Counted from the stretch's first letter, positions 10,701-22,934 are shown. The stretch: 64,000 bases of DNA from Nematopogon swammerdamellus (GCA_946902875.1 OX336340.1:7895739-7959738); one strand, 5' to 3'. Made by a program: numbers and translations. The notes: generated by a model from the letters alone, not told the origin.

Positions 10701-12470
10701 TTCCACAGACACAATAGGTATACAATTCACACTAGGCACAAAGTCCGACTTATCACTTACACAGTTTTCTTTCAGTCAACCTCTTGATGTTGGCGAGTAG
10801 ATTAATATTGTGAAATATAAGTATGTAGGTGGTAGGTAGGACTTGAGTGTGAGAATTGAAAATAAAGCGAAGTTTCTACGGGCGACCGTGTAACGTAGGC
10901 CAATATATGAATATCGTAAGCCAATATAACTCGAGAACTACTTTATCGATTTACATAATACGGTTTTCACTGGCTATAAATCATAACGCTACGCCATCGG
11001 AGACATGAGCTGTGAGCAAAAAGTCACTCGAAGTGAAGCCGCGGGCAAATGTAAGACATGATACTAGTTTTTTTTATGGTTAAATTGGTCTTCTAGTTTA
11101 ATAAAAGCCATATTTATAAATAACTGTGCTAGTAGTTACATATAAATTACAAAATATATACAATATTATATGCAAATAAATATAAATACCTACTTGTTCA
11201 TCCAGGTTTGTTGTTCGGTCAGGTTTTTACTTCAAATCTAATTGGTCAGGAAAGTATAAGCGACTAACTTACCAGTAGAGATGACAACTTGCCTTATTGA
11301 ACGTTGCTAAGGGTATCATTGATAGCAATATTTTAAACGCAGTAGGTACCTAAATTCTGTCGTCTGTAAGGAAAGAACTTTTTATTCAATGTAATTTTCA
11401 TCAAAATTTCGACGCTGAATGAAACGTTGAGCAAAATCTGTTTACCTACCAAAATACCATCCCCGTATTTCAATGTTGAAATACCGTGCAAAATGGTCTC
11501 AATCAAAGTTGAATTGAGGTAATTTATTATTAATTTGGCAAACCCCTGTTTCGAAGTTCGATGCTCCAGCAATAATGAATTGTCGATTAAACTTTAAAGT
11601 AAGCTTAAAAAATATTTCTGTAAAATGTATTCTTTATAGATTTTCAAGTAATGTGTGTACATATTGTTTATTTAAAAAGTATTTTGTGAGCTTGATAAGT
11701 TTGTACGGGTTTGTCTGCCTTGCATATTCTGATGTTGACTGCAACGGCAAATGCTTCGACAGTAGTCTACAAGGTGAGCTGCAAGAGAATTTCGATGGCA
11801 GTGTGTGAAACGAGCGTCCCTGCAGACTGCAGTCCATTCAGGTGCTTTTAATCAAACATAAAGCCAAGAGTGTACAGTCGACTTTGAAAGTGAAGACACT
11901 CTGGAAGAACTGTATCACACGAGTACTTGTAAGCCTTCGTGAAATTTTTAACGAGAAATCCAGCAATCGAATGAGTGGGACAAGGTCCATACGTATATAA
12001 AGTTTCAGAGCTCACGAGTGTATTTATATAGTCGTCACCTGGCAGCTTCCCACGCGGAGCAGTAACCCTCGTGTTGCATGAATGTCTTTTGTGCTGTTGC
12101 GAGAAATGCAGGTAAGCAAATTCAGTTCGTGATATACTTTAGACTAAAAACACTATGATATTATACCTTTCAAAAGTTTTTTGGTCTATGCAGAGTCAAT
12201 ACACGTCTGAGCTTCTGGAGTGTAAAGAGATGTAAGAAGATTACATTACAGTTGTTACTAGCATTGACAAGCATGGAAAATTCAGGCGTGATTCATCTTG
12301 CTAAGAAATTGCCACTGGTTGTTCATATCTTGAACAATATATCTAATGTGTTGCAAAGCAATACTTATTTCTATCGGCGCAATATCGAAATGCCGGTATT
12401 AGGAAAGGATAATTGGGAAACATCTAAGTGCCTTCAACAAAGTACGAAGTGTCTACGGGATAAAGACTCA
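10701..12470. other. No secure gene
   Basis: AT-rich. 11020-11050 carries the GAAGCCGCGGGCAAA end of a common repeat. A TATATAAA at 11994-12001 with a CAG/GTAAGC donor-like site at about 12113 is suggestive but unsupported. The minus-strand gene at 12472-13298 probably continues into this stretch as intron and further exons. Confidence 0.5.
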
Positions 12471-12471
12471 C

Positions 12472-13298
12472 TCTATCAAGCACCTGTCGAAAAACACGTC
12501 GGACTGGTCGGAATCGCTGCGCGGCAGGATGAGCTTCGGCAGGACCATTCCCTTCTTGCGGCGTGTGCGGATACCGGTGCCCGACAGCGACGGCGGGATC
12601 GGCCATGAAAGCTCGTGCGGCCCGGCCAGCGGGCTGTGCGGGCTCAGGATGGTGAGCCGGCGCTCCGGCGGCGGCAGGCTCAGCTGCTGCAGCGCTCGTC
12701 GCTCCGTGCTCGCGAACAGTCCACGCCGCCGCTCCGCCGCCGACGCGCTCGTGCATCCCACGTCCTCCCCTGAGAGCGCGCGTCGCGCCGGCGCCCCGCG
12801 CGTTTCTCGAACGTCCCGCTCTGACGCCGTCAGAAAGGAGCGATGCGTTGCGTGGCGCACTGTCGTGCACGAGCTCGCCGGTCGCGCGGGCGACGACGAT
12901 TCCTTGGACGGCCTCAGGGACTCCATAGAGCGCGCGGTCTCGACGCGAGCGGACGCCGCCGCGAGGTACTGGCCGCTGGTGGCGGTCGTGTGCGTGACGG
13001 CGGCCGCCGCTTCGCTCTCCTGGCTCGAACTCGATGTGCCGCTCCGCGAGAACGTGCTCTTCTTGGAGGTGAAGGTGCGCTCGGTGAAGCGCGCACTGGC
13101 GCTTGCGGCTACGGCGACGGCGACGCCGGTGTCGACCGAATCGCCGGAAGGGAGAAGGGTCTTCGTCCGGACCTCGCCCTCCTCTAACGAGCAGTGCGCT
13201 CGGAGACCCCGTGTGCTCCTCACCGCCGGCGTCGCCGTCGACTCGCGGCCCTCGTCCGCGGTCTGCGCACTCACGGCCTCGTCCTCTTCCTCCTCCAT
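12472..13298 (-). CDS. First coding exon of unrecognised host gene
   Basis: The minus-strand frame starts at 13298 in the near-perfect Kozak context GCCGCCACCATGG. It encodes about 275 residues beginning MEEEEDEAVSAQT. The product is rich in Ser, Ala, Thr and Arg, looks disordered, and ends in a more ordered part with RRLTILSPHSPL, KKGMVLPKLILPRS and DSDQSDVF. Third codon positions are very GC-rich, unlike the surroundings. A strong donor, GTGAGT at 12471-12466, follows the base at 12472, so the exon probably splices on toward lower coordinates; if not spliced, a TGA lies at 12470-12468. The opposite strand is also open with the same third positions, but its product is much less protein-like. 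No domain was recognised, so no function is proposed. Confidence 0.6.
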
Positions 13299-13415
13299 GG
13301 TGGCGGCGGCGCGGAGGGCGCGGGACGGATTCGGCACTCGCACTCACCGATCGACCTTTCGTCACGACATTCACGGGAACACAGTGAACTGACACCAGAA
13401 TCTTTAAGATAACTT

Positions 13416-13421
13416 TATTTA
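13416..13421 (-). terminator. Poly(A) signal of 114-residue gene
   Basis: AATAAA on the minus strand, 560 bp downstream of the stop codon at 13981. It would end the transcript just before the next minus-strand gene's start region, implying tightly packed tandem genes. Confidence 0.4.
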
Positions 13422-13980
13422 GTATAAAACATTAGAACAAACAAATATAATAATATAATAAGGAACACTGGAACGTCTTTGATTTTGCGGCACGACGTGG
13501 CACGGTAAGAAGTGGCACCTGCAACAAATAACACAAATCAGAATCGCAACGAAGAGACGGTCGACCGGGCGTGACCGTCGTCGTCGGCAGAAGAACTAGT
13601 CGTGCGGGTTCTTTGGGAAATTTGGATGTGGGATCAGGAATCGCAACTTAACTTTTGTTAATCTACTACATACGTCTCCATATATCTGCATATGTCAAGA
13701 GCTCGAGCGGTTACTGAGTGGATGCGCGTGTGATTAATATTGAATAATTAGTTGATAACTAATCCGCACGTTATTAGTATAAGCGAACTCCCGCGTCGTC
13801 GTTTTAATTAATAATGTGTTTAATTTCCATGCGTATCATGCGTGCCGCCATCTCCTGCCGCCGCCGCTACGCCGCCGCGCCGCCAGAAGCCAGCGAGCGT
13901 GCGAGTTAGATGTCGGGCGGAAGCAGCACGCGGTGCGTAGGGAGTAGATAGTTACGGTCTCCGGGGATTCTCCGCGGGGG

Positions 13981-14348
13981 TCAGTTCGCTGGCTTGGAGT
14001 CGAGCGCGAGCTGGGACGCCTCGGTGGCGCAGTCGGTGAGCGCCTTCGCCTGCTGCGCGCTGAGGCCGGTCGCCTTCACTTTGACGTCTGCGCTGCGCGA
14101 GTGCTCCTTGCTCTCGCTGCTGGACTCGACGCGCTTGGTGGTGGAGTTTCCGAGCTCGTCGGTGAAGGTCTCCTCTTCGAATTCCTCCTCGTAGCTCTCC
14201 TGATACTGCTCGCGGAACTCCTGCCGCGCCTGGATCGAAACCTTTTCCGTCGTCTGCTTCTGCTGCACGAGCTCATCCATCGTCTTCTTCACCAGCTGCT
14301 GGCCTTGCTCGAGATGCTGAGACATTGTCGCTGTGGCGTTTGTTATAT
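13981..14348 (-). CDS. Small charged protein, unrecognised (exon)
   Basis: The minus-strand exon opens after a splice acceptor (CTCCTTTCTAG, AG at 14350-14349). The first ATG at 14325 gives a 114-residue protein starting MSQHLEQGQQLVKKTMDE and ending at the stop at 13983-13981. It is highly hydrophilic. An N-terminal Gln/Lys/Glu-rich stretch likely forms a coiled coil, a Glu-rich middle follows (QYQESYEEEFEEE), then a Ser/Lys region, and a helical Ala-rich C-terminus (GLSAQQAKALTD). The frame is also open between acceptor and ATG, so it could instead be the last exon of a longer protein. High GC at third positions and dense charged sequence argue for a real gene. I do not recognise the family. 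Confidence 0.65.
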
Positions 14349-17070
14349 CTAGAAAGGAGAAGTCGGTCAGATACCTCGCCCCTGCGATAGAACGTCTCTG
14401 TGCAAGAATACATCGATGACTCACAAACAATGCAAGAACGTGAGGGTTGCCAAATATTTCATAGTATGAATCATATCGGGAATATAGTGACGCGGCAAGT
14501 TATAAGTCTGCTGACGAATGTGACAATATGTGAAGCGGTAGACGACCGTGTTGCGTAGACTCAATAACGAAGCGGCGGAAAATATGACGTTGCATCACCC
14601 GGTTGACGGTGACAGATGAACTTAGCTTGTGTTGTAAAAATGGCAGAATATTCGTACTTTATGGATGTTTTACTTAACACGAATATTTTGATCGATTGCA
14701 CAAAAAAGATGACGACGACACAAGTTTGAAACATTTAACTACAGTGACATTTTAATATAAAAGCTTTTCTTGCTTTTTGCTATTGAATGCTAAGAGCATT
14801 TTCTTTGAAATCCTTCGAAAATACATTTGTTGTATATTGTTTGATAATATCATTACGAAAGTTCCGAATTTGAATACTGAAGCAAAAGACACTGAAACAT
14901 TGTTGTAATTGTTATTTTGCTTTAACAGTCTTGAGCCTTATTGTAGGAACGTACTGAGTATAGGACAGCTTAATTACGTTTTCCCCTCAAAAATGAAAAA
15001 TTTCGGGAGCAGCTATTGATAAACGTGGGATATTACAGGTACAGATATATAAAATATCTACAAAATAAACCTATCTGTGTCCGATAGATAATCTCACTCT
15101 CCATGTCTCGTGTTTTTGTTTCAAGATCCAATCGTACCGCTGTCATAAGCCGAAAGACGAATCGATCATGTGGCAAGAAAAAAAAAATTACTTCTGCAAA
15201 ATTCATTAGATGCGGGAAAAATCTTGCGCGATGCCGGCAGATAGTAATTGATAGGGATCTTTGGAGCGGTGCCAAGAGACATTCTACATTTAAATTTACA
15301 TTGCCGCTGAATTCCGTCTCGCTGCAGCGCGGCGGAGCGGCGGAGCGGGAACCTTCTAGATTCGCTGCATAACAATGTACGTGGCACCAACTATTTGGGG
15401 AATTTCGTGATGGCCGGAGCGATCAGAATATTTTGTTCTCAAGGAGAAATAGCGTCGACAGTGACGATTGGTTGTAAGGTTGCTTATCAGGGACCTTGAA
15501 ACTGTAACCATAATTTGTTGCATTGAAGGGGTTTAAAAAACACTACTAACTATAACTAATTGCTGACATATTATGATACATTGATTTAGCTGCATTTAAA
15601 TTATTTATTTATCGCCATTAATATTAAGAAAACCTGATTTACAATTATTAATTTAATTAGCAACGTAGACTTGCACAATTTAAACGCGACGGTGTACAGT
15701 GATATCATCTTATTTTTCTTTCTTTACAGAAGCGTCCGAATAAAACAACAATTTTAAATAATTAATTACCTTAAAATTTATAATCCAAATCACTTTTGTT
15801 TCTGGCTGCACGCACTATCCGAATGAGATTAGCTAAATAATAAACTATTCTTTTTTTCAAAAATTTAGGAATGTTTTATCGAAAGCACTGTTCACTTCGG
15901 GGTTTGTTAGAGGACTGAGCTTCCGAGTTGGGTCGGAGTCGGGAACGGCGCGGGAGTCGCGACGGCAGCGGCGGCGGGGGACAGGGGCGCATAGTGCGGA
16001 CACTTTAACTTGGCACACTGCGCGGAAATGTTAATTCAGTAGGCTAGAAAAACGTTCTGTCTGCTGGTATTACCGACAACATATGATTCAGAAGTGTCTT
16101 CTATAAAGACGCCTACTTGCCGGTTCTGAGATTTTTCAGCACGAGTAACCATATTTTTTGTTAAGTAACATGATTCGTATACGATTTTCGCATTCACTAA
16201 ATACGTTCGCAATTTCTCATGCCGTTTCCTTAGAAATCCGCATGGTTGAATTCGTGACTGCAACGTTACAAAGTTACCTATTTAGCGTTGCCCGAAGAAA
16301 CATTAAACCTTTCGTGAAAACATTTTCCTCTTACAAGGTATTTCGTCTCTACCATTTGGTAATTTTGTTTCGAATTTGTGTAAGCTACGTAAAATAATAA
16401 TTTAAAAATAACATACCCGGCGGCGGGCCTTTCGCCCCGATGTATTTTTTCTCTCTAAATAAAAAAAATACATTTAAATTTCACCTTTGTTCTTAAGTTT
16501 CAGTGACCCCGGGGCGCGACAGCGAGCACCGCCGCGCCCCGCCCCAGCCGCGCCAGTGTGGGCCGGCGCGGCGACGCGGAGGTTGCCAACATTCAGTGCC
16601 CTCACTCTATCCGAAAATAATTCAGAATGCGTCACAAAATCGTACAGCATCAGAACCATACGTCGCGTTTCATACCGGTGCGGTGGTACAGCAGCTCTCA
16701 AGCCGTAGGACTCACACTGACGCTTCTCCTCGAGAATTTGCGGAAAATACTCACTCGAGCGAGATATTGTTTTGATGTTTCATTTTGTATGATTTTTTTT
16801 TTTAATTATTTTGACTTTTCTTTATTTTTGAACTTTTTGAAGATAAGTCATGAATCTTGGACATTGCTCAGAATGTTGAGACAATTCAACATGTTCAACA
16901 GAAATTGCAACATTGACTTGACACGATACCCGAGCATCTATTAGGTTTAAATTTATAAATCACTGTACATTTATGTAGGTCTGATTCTCTTCAATATTGA
17001 TTTTATTTTAGTGGTTTTTAGCTGATTTGTTTTTTTTTTCTATTTTTATTTTAAACAATTTTATATTTTA
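14349..17070. other. Intron/upstream region with GC-rich islands
   Basis: Upstream (minus strand) of the 114-residue gene. GC-rich islands at about 15305-15350, 15910-16000 and 16505-16590 stand out from AT-rich background and could hold promoters or 5' untranslated exons. 15900-15915 onward lacks a convincing frame. No transposon coding sequence was found. Confidence 0.45.
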
Positions 17071-17074
17071 GTTT

Positions 17075-17303
17075 TTTTTATGGAAACTGACGCGGTTGGC
17101 TCCATGACCTACAACATCCGTGATGTCAGCCCATAACACCGGGTTATCTAGGTGCCATGTCAGTGCTTCCCTTCATTTCGCGCGCCGGCTACACTGAACT
17201 GGACGGAAAACACGAACTATTTACATAGCCGTTTCGACCAACGTTTCGCTCAGTGCCGTGGTACCACTCCGGCCGGGATAAACCCTACCACCTAGTAAGG
17301 TAA
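17075..17303 (-). mobile_element. SINE copy lacking head
   Basis: Minus-strand copy from a T-run tail through the body to CACCTAGTAAGGTAAG, where the head would begin; the head is missing. Confidence 0.85.
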
Positions 17304-17422
17304 GTTGTTTTTATTTTTATTTAAATATCTGTTTTTGTATTTCACTTTTATGTATTCGTTTATATCCGTATTATTCCTGCTGTGCTCACCTGTCATTGGG
17401 GTGCACATACTACTTGTATTTT

Positions 17423-17490
17423 TTTTTGCCGAGGCACCCATGAGGTGTCTAACGGCGTCCATAGACATTCGGTCGTATGCAGGGGGTTGT
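17423..17490 (-). repeat. LINE 3' end fragment
   Basis: About 68 bp matching the extreme 3' end of the LINE copy at 8797-9008 (GCACCCATGAGGTGTCTAAC...GACATTCGGTCGTATGC). Confidence 0.65.
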
Positions 17491-17555
17491 ATTATGAATA
17501 TTTTATGTTTTGATGCCATGTGTACTTTGTTAGTGTTTGATAATAATAAATAAAA

Positions 17556-17995
17556 TATAGTGATATTGGACCGGGAGGCGAGGCGCGCAACGCTCGTCGA
17601 TATCGCCGTGCCGCACGATCGTAATCTCGTTAGTAAGGAAGCAGTATCTGGATCTGCAGCTCGAGTTTACCAACATGTGGCCCGTCGACTCGACTATCGT
17701 TGTGCCCATAGTCGTATCGGCGCATGGGCTGATAGCGAAGAACCTTGACAACCACCTTGCGAGGCTCTCGCTGAGTGGTTGGATCAAAGGCCAAATCCGG
17801 AAGGCAGCCCTGCTCGACACTGCAGGCATCGTCCGGAGGTTTCTTTCTTTGGGACCCGACCATTTGGTAGCCTGGGTTCGCCCCGCGCCGCCGCCGGTAG
17901 TGGAAACTCCGTTTATTTTATATTAATTTTAGATTTTAAGTTGTTTGTAAATATGTAAAATTAATATAAGAAAAAAAATACGTGTAAATAAATGA
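17556..17995 (+). pseudogene. Non-LTR retrotransposon C-terminal fragment
   Basis: The plus strand encodes a C-terminal segment found downstream of reverse transcriptase in some insect LINEs. It reads ATLVDIAVPHDRNLVSKEA in one frame. After a frameshift it continues as MWPVDSTIVVPIVVSAHGLI..LLDTAGIVRRFL to a stop near 17925. A LINE-like AT-rich tail with AATAAATGAATAAAATAATAAAA follows. The frameshift near 17640-17675 makes it non-functional. Clade assignment is not possible from this fragment. Confidence 0.65.
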
Positions 17996-19202
17996 ATAAA
18001 ATAATAAAAGTATCCTATCAGTCAAAGTGGAGAGATGTAACAAGGAACTCATGTAACAAAAGACACTCTTCAGTATGTCTACCTAAACGCATATTTAACA
18101 CTATTATCTGCATGATCTGTGTTACTCACTAACTTCAAAGTTCAGTTGAGTTTCGATATACAAATGCTAGGATATTGGACAGACTATACTAGTATTTACC
18201 TACTTGAGATATTAAGAAACGATATCAACAAACGAGCTGAGACATGACTAATGCTTTTAAGATTTGGCAGCGATTCTCCTGAGTAAAACTTTATAAATGC
18301 ACTGGGACATAAAGTGCAGAGGTTGAAAGATTCACTGTGAGTCATACTCCGATACATTGAGCATGGGGGTGGACGGACAGACCTAGTGTGACTAAGACAA
18401 TTTGTCATAGACGCGGATAGACTATATTACGCGCGCGTGGGAATATCGACCAGTCATGTGGAATATTATGCATTTCAAGTGCTTAAATATTTCAGATATT
18501 TCAAAAATACTAGAAATGTATTCTGTAGATATTTCAATGGTTGTTTTCTTTTATTAATTAGTTCTTAGTGCCTGTGATGGCGTTGGGACTTAATTGTTTT
18601 TATGCTTTCTGTACTTTACAATGATCGGTAATTACCTATTAGGTACATATGTGGTGCCATATATGTATAATTATTTATTGTGTATTTTCGGAAAATTAGT
18701 AGAAAGGCGACCAAAACTAGCCTTATTAAAGTGACAAAGTTTTTTCGTGAATACGTATTGGAAATCCGATTTCATTAGACGACAACGAAGTGACTGGAAA
18801 GATCTAAAGTGTTCTGGAAGTTCCAATTTCGGAGAGACGTAAACACAGTGACTAAGCGTTAACGAATGAATGATTTTGTGACGCGCAACTTTCTCAAATC
18901 CTGAAAATGACACAAAAATATATTGCGAGAGTGAGTGAGATCATTTCATTACAACCGGTACAAGTCTTGCTGATATTCGTTTGTACAATAAGCAGCTAAG
19001 AATGTTAGAAAAAAAAGCCTGTGAAGTGCGAACGTTGTTCACACATCGAGGATTCCGTAGCCATTTCCAACTTGTGCATCAGATGCCCATCTTACCCGCG
19101 TCGCACCTTACACCTCGCGCCGCCCACCCGTGAGAGGCTTCTACGCTGAGAAGAATTTAACTTTTCTAAGTATACATTTTTCTAAGTATACAGATTTCTA
19201 AG
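17996..19202. other. No gene recognised
   Basis: AT-rich. A short direct repeat TTTCTAAGTATACA occurs three times at about 19172-19208, next to the fold-back element. Confidence 0.6.
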
Positions 19203-19466
19203 TATACAGTATTTTAATTGACTGCGTTCCTGTCAGGGGGTTGTTCTGTATCTTAAACTGAGCCAATTTTGTTATACAACTATTGGAATTTCCAAAAAAA
19301 AAAATTCACTTTCCCCATACATTTGGAGGATAGGTCTGCCCTTAAATGTATGGAGAAAGTGAATTATTTTTTCCAATTTCCAAAAGCTGTAGAACCAATT
19401 TACTCAGTTTAGGATGCAGAACAAACCCCTGAAAGGAACGCAGTCAATTAAAATACACCCTGTATA
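19203..19466. mobile_element. Fold-back MITE, 264 bp
   Basis: Nearly the whole element is an imperfect inverted repeat about a centre near 19335. The ends are TATACAG and CTGTATA. Outer arms carry TATTTTAATTGACTGCGTTC and its complement; inner arms carry AATTCACTTTCCCCATACAT and its complement. No coding capacity. TA duplication is possible, as in Tc1/mariner relatives. Confidence 0.8.
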
Positions 19467-19964
19467 ACCAACAACAGATGCAAAATTCAAAATCGTTTTC
19501 ACGGCGCGGCGTAAGCACTAAATTAACTATTTCAGATTTTTTTATAGATTTTTTGGGGCCTTGTTTTGAAATTATCGCCTCGGACAGAGTGAATTTCCTA
19601 TAACTTTTTATGCAATCAACAATATTAAAAAAAATGTAATCTACTCTAGCCTAAGACCTTTTCAGCGATATACAACTCGACCTATTAGACATCAACGTCG
19701 TTGGCTACGGAACCATAAAAAAACATGTATTGTTATAAATACGTGATATTTTAGCAGGACAGAGCGTTCAGTACCAATTTATCAGCGTCGTCGTAGGAGA
19801 TAGTGAGTGTGCCCAGTCTCCCAAATTATTTTTCACCGGCTGGCTAAATACTAAATCGAAATAGATATACCAGGCATAGAGAAGTTTTAAATATAAAGGA
19901 CGGCCATAAAAAAGGTGGAGAAATTTTGTCGAAAAAAAAAACGCGAAAAATTAATAATATGTTA

Positions 19965-20055
19965 TTATGTCGCCGGCAGAGTGCTCATGAAAATGGGCCA
20001 TACGTTTGGCCCAAAAGGTCGACCCACGTAGCCCTGAGAACAACTGCGAGTAAAG
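19965..20055 (+). repeat. Fragment of fold-back repeat family
   Basis: Shares GAGTGCTCATG, GGGCCATACGTTTGGCCC and GTCGACCCACGTAGCC with 1575-1655 and the ends of the 37016-37417 element. Confidence 0.6.
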
Positions 20056-20130
20056 TCGTAATTTTTTTATTAATTATGTTATTACGTCTTATAGACAATA
20101 ATATACAATAAGGTAATTTTTCATCAACAA

Positions 20131-21047
20131 TTTTTTTTTTATTGTTTCTGAACTAGCTGGCTGTGTCCGAGGTCTAAGCCTCAGGCAATATTCCATCACC
20201 GGTCTTACTTGTGCTTTATAGAGTGTAAGCAATTGGACCGGCGTGAAAAATCGCCGACATCGGTAGAGTATCCCTAATTTTCGAGATGCTAGTTTCGCCT
20301 TGGATTCTATGAACGATCGAAATCCAACGTCCCTGGACACCTCCATACCCAGGACGCCCAGACTACCATCATTGGGGACTTGGCTGCCCTGGAAAGTTGC
20401 TTGGAGTGGCAACGGATCAGCCTTAGTAGAGAAGGCACAGGCTTGCGTCTTAGCTACGTTGAAGTTGACCAAGTTCTCCTTCCCCCATGAGGATACTTTA
20501 TCGAGAACCAGGTCAACCCGAGCAACAGTTTCGCGTCTCGCGTTTGCTGCTGATGCCTCTCTACCCTTCCAGTCTTTTATGAACCCTTCGTGCACCGTGC
20601 TGTCGTCCGCGTAGCAATGTATTTCGCCGAGCGAGAGTATGTCGTTAATAAATAATAGAAACAGCGTAGGCGACAGCGCGGATCCTTGTGGAACACCAGC
20701 ATTGATTGAGTAATCGGCCGAGCATGCACCATCCAGGGTGACAAAGATCGAACAACCACTCAAAAAGCTGGAGATCCAAGTGCACAGTTTTGTAGGGACA
20801 CCGTAGGCCGGAAGCTTGCTTAGGAGTCCCCGGTGCCAGACGCGATCGAACGCTTTGGATATATCCAGAGCGACCGCCAGCGATTCCCCAAAACCATCGA
20901 GCCTTTCAACCCACAAATGCGTGACGTACGCTAGAAGATCTCCAGTCGACCTTTGCTTGCGGAAGCCGTATTGCTTGTCGTCGAGGAGTTTAGAGTCTTC
21001 TAGATACGTCAGGAGCGCTGAGTTGACAATACGCTGTTGGCCTACTG
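20131..21047 (-). pseudogene. Jockey-type LINE reverse transcriptase fragment
   Basis: The minus strand encodes about 300 continuous residues of a reverse transcriptase. Near 21030-20925 is the QYGFRKQRSTGDLL motif. Then come LDISKAFDRVWHRGLLSKL, GVPQGSALSPTLFLLFINDI and CYADDSTVHE, with the YADD catalytic pair, followed by thumb sequence (LGVLGM..). Motifs and order fit the Jockey superfamily. Endonuclease and the N-terminal RT region are absent (5' truncation near 21047). The 3' end is also missing: the frame runs into an A10 stretch at 20141-20131, well before the expected C-terminus. The remaining frame has no stop, implying a fairly recent insertion. Confidence 0.85.
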
Positions 21048-21477
21048 CAACGCATAAAAAAAGCTATAAAAAACTTTTAAGTCCGCAGTTATTTTAAATA
21101 TCTTCTTCGAATCCAGGTTCAAACTCGTGGTCGATGTTCTGTAATTGCCTTACATACACAACACTGTTGTCTGTATAATGTGTGGCTGATGTGTGAAGCT
21201 CTAGACCGCTGCTGGCTCGTAAATCTCTTGTCCTCGCCAATAGTGAGGCCCGCCGTTCATCACTCAAGATATTCTGCGACGATACCTGCTCGACCTCGTC
21301 AACGTGAGACGGCAGTCGGCACATGCATCAATGGTGTGGACGTGAGTTTAATTAGAACACTTGCCACTTGAACTGCTCATACTTGGAACGTTGACAGGCA
21401 CGGTCATGCTGGAAGAATTAATTATAGGATACTAACTATACTAAATGTATTTATAGAGCGAACTTTGAGTGGAAGGG

Positions 21478-21735
21478 CAGTAATTTTTTTTAAAAGCCAT
21501 CCGCCATAGGTTTCTAATTCAGAGGGACCAGAGCACATGTTCGGAACAGTCAATATATTTTCCGAGAAGTTGCAAAACAGGAGACTTCCTTTTGGATTGC
21601 TAACTATACTGGACTAGAGGACCGATCACAGCCGAGGCTGCTAATTGCTATGAGACCAGTAAGGTGGTGGTACCAAACCAGTCGGTTACAATTTGAGCCT
21701 ACCGCCTAGTAAGCGGCAAGGGAAGTGTCGTCCTA
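21478..21735 (-). mobile_element. SINE subfamily Y copy
   Basis: Minus-strand copy related to 55451-55695. It shares GCTATACTGGACTAGAGG, GGTGGTACCAAACCAGTCGG and TTTGAGCCTACC. Its body aligns with the main SINE (CTAGGTGGTAGG...GGTTGGTACCACC) but differs in between and in the head. Confidence 0.7.
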
Positions 21736-22130
21736 GACTCACGTATCTAGACCAGATAGAACATGTGCTCCAAAATATTCAAGTGTTTAGTACTCGATAC
21801 CTCTATTCTCTCTCTCTCTCTAACGTGTTTAATTCTTTGGGTTTGGACAATATTTGAGTTAATCTTCCTTAGTGCACTCTAACGCTCGTGCACTTTCGCG
21901 AAAATCGAGAAATTCGTTCGTAAGCTAGCTTGTATCTAGTGCTATAGTTAGTTCAGATTAAATGCATACTCTCACCGCTTCCGTTTATTGGGTCTTATCC
22001 AAGCTTTTATCCCGGTCGAGCACTTCAGCACATCTCATCACCTATTACCTCACAGAATTCCATTCTTAGCTATAGTTGATTTTATATTATTATGACAGCC
22101 ATTACATTGTACCGGTCGGACTATGGGTCA
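21736..22130. other. No gene recognised
   Basis: AT-rich spacer; a short (TC)n lies at about 21808-21821. Confidence 0.6.
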
Positions 22131-22134
22131 TGCT

Positions 22135-22270
22135 AGTGAATGTCTTAGTTAGATCGTATCGGCTACACTGAACTGGACAAAAACAACAAATATTACCACA
22201 TTCGACGACCTATCATTCAGTCCGGTGGAGGGTTTTATTCTACCACCTCGACCTAGTAATTACAGTTTTA
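22135..22270 (-). mobile_element. Decayed SINE copy
   Basis: Diverged minus-strand copy recognised by CGGCTACACTGAACTGGAC and CATTCAGTCCGGTGG, then TTCTACCACCTCGACCTAGTAA. Confidence 0.65.
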
Positions 22271-22555
22271 CCGAATCATTGATTTTTCTACTTATTTGCG
22301 TACTCACTCTTCTCTCAAATACCCTTATCAAAGGCAACCCTTCCCCAGATAGAGATATACTCACTCAACTATCTCTAACTTGCTACCCATTTATATGTGG
22401 TTGCTTTTGTAGAAGATTTTCCAGCACTGTTTCACAACATTTCTTCCCGTTGACAAAAATAAAGTGGAACAGGGTGTATTTAGAGGTGGTCTATTTTTAG
22501 ACAAAATAACATTCAATATACGAATTGTCGAGAGGGGAAATATCGATTAAGCTAC

Positions 22556-22833
22556 TTGAAAACCGGCCAAGTGCGAGTCGGACTCGCGCACTGAGGTTTC
22601 CGCACCACAAAAAAAAGAAAAAAAAAACGCGTTTCTTGTATGGGAACCCCCCTTAATTTTTTACTTTTTCTATTTCTTGTTATATCCGCCTTATTTCTTG
22701 TTATATAGTTTGTGAAAATTTCAACCGGCTAACTATTACGGTTCCAAAGATACAGCATTAGGACATTAGGACAGACAGACAGACGGCGTAGGCTGGTAAT
22801 AGGCTTCCGTACCGGGGTACGGAAACCTAAAAA
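22556..22833 (+). repeat. Full GGCCAAGTGCGAGTCGGAC repeat
   Basis: Starts AACCGGCCAAGTGCGAGTCG and ends GGTACGGAAACCTAAAAATG. It contains TTTCAACCGGCTAACTATTA and GACAGACAGACAGACGGCG. Beginning and end seem complete. It has no coding capacity, and I cannot assign a transposon class. Confidence 0.7.
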
Positions 22834-22934
22834 TGAGACAGTTTTCGGCACTCACATATTTATACGACGTTTATTTATTAATTAATTTTTTGGTATTTAT
22901 TCGAATGTGTCGAAGGAAAAATATTTATAATTTT

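Noticed and set aside
11994..12113. TATATAAA followed by a short ATG frame and a CAG/GTAAGC donor, as a possible plus-strand first exon
   Set aside because: The spacing to an initiator is poor, the coding part would be about 11 residues, and no downstream exon could be found.
12529..13392. 287-codon plus-strand frame opposite the minus-strand exon
   Set aside because: It shares third codon positions with the minus frame and so is open by default. The product is less protein-like, and the Kozak start and splice donor lie on the minus strand.
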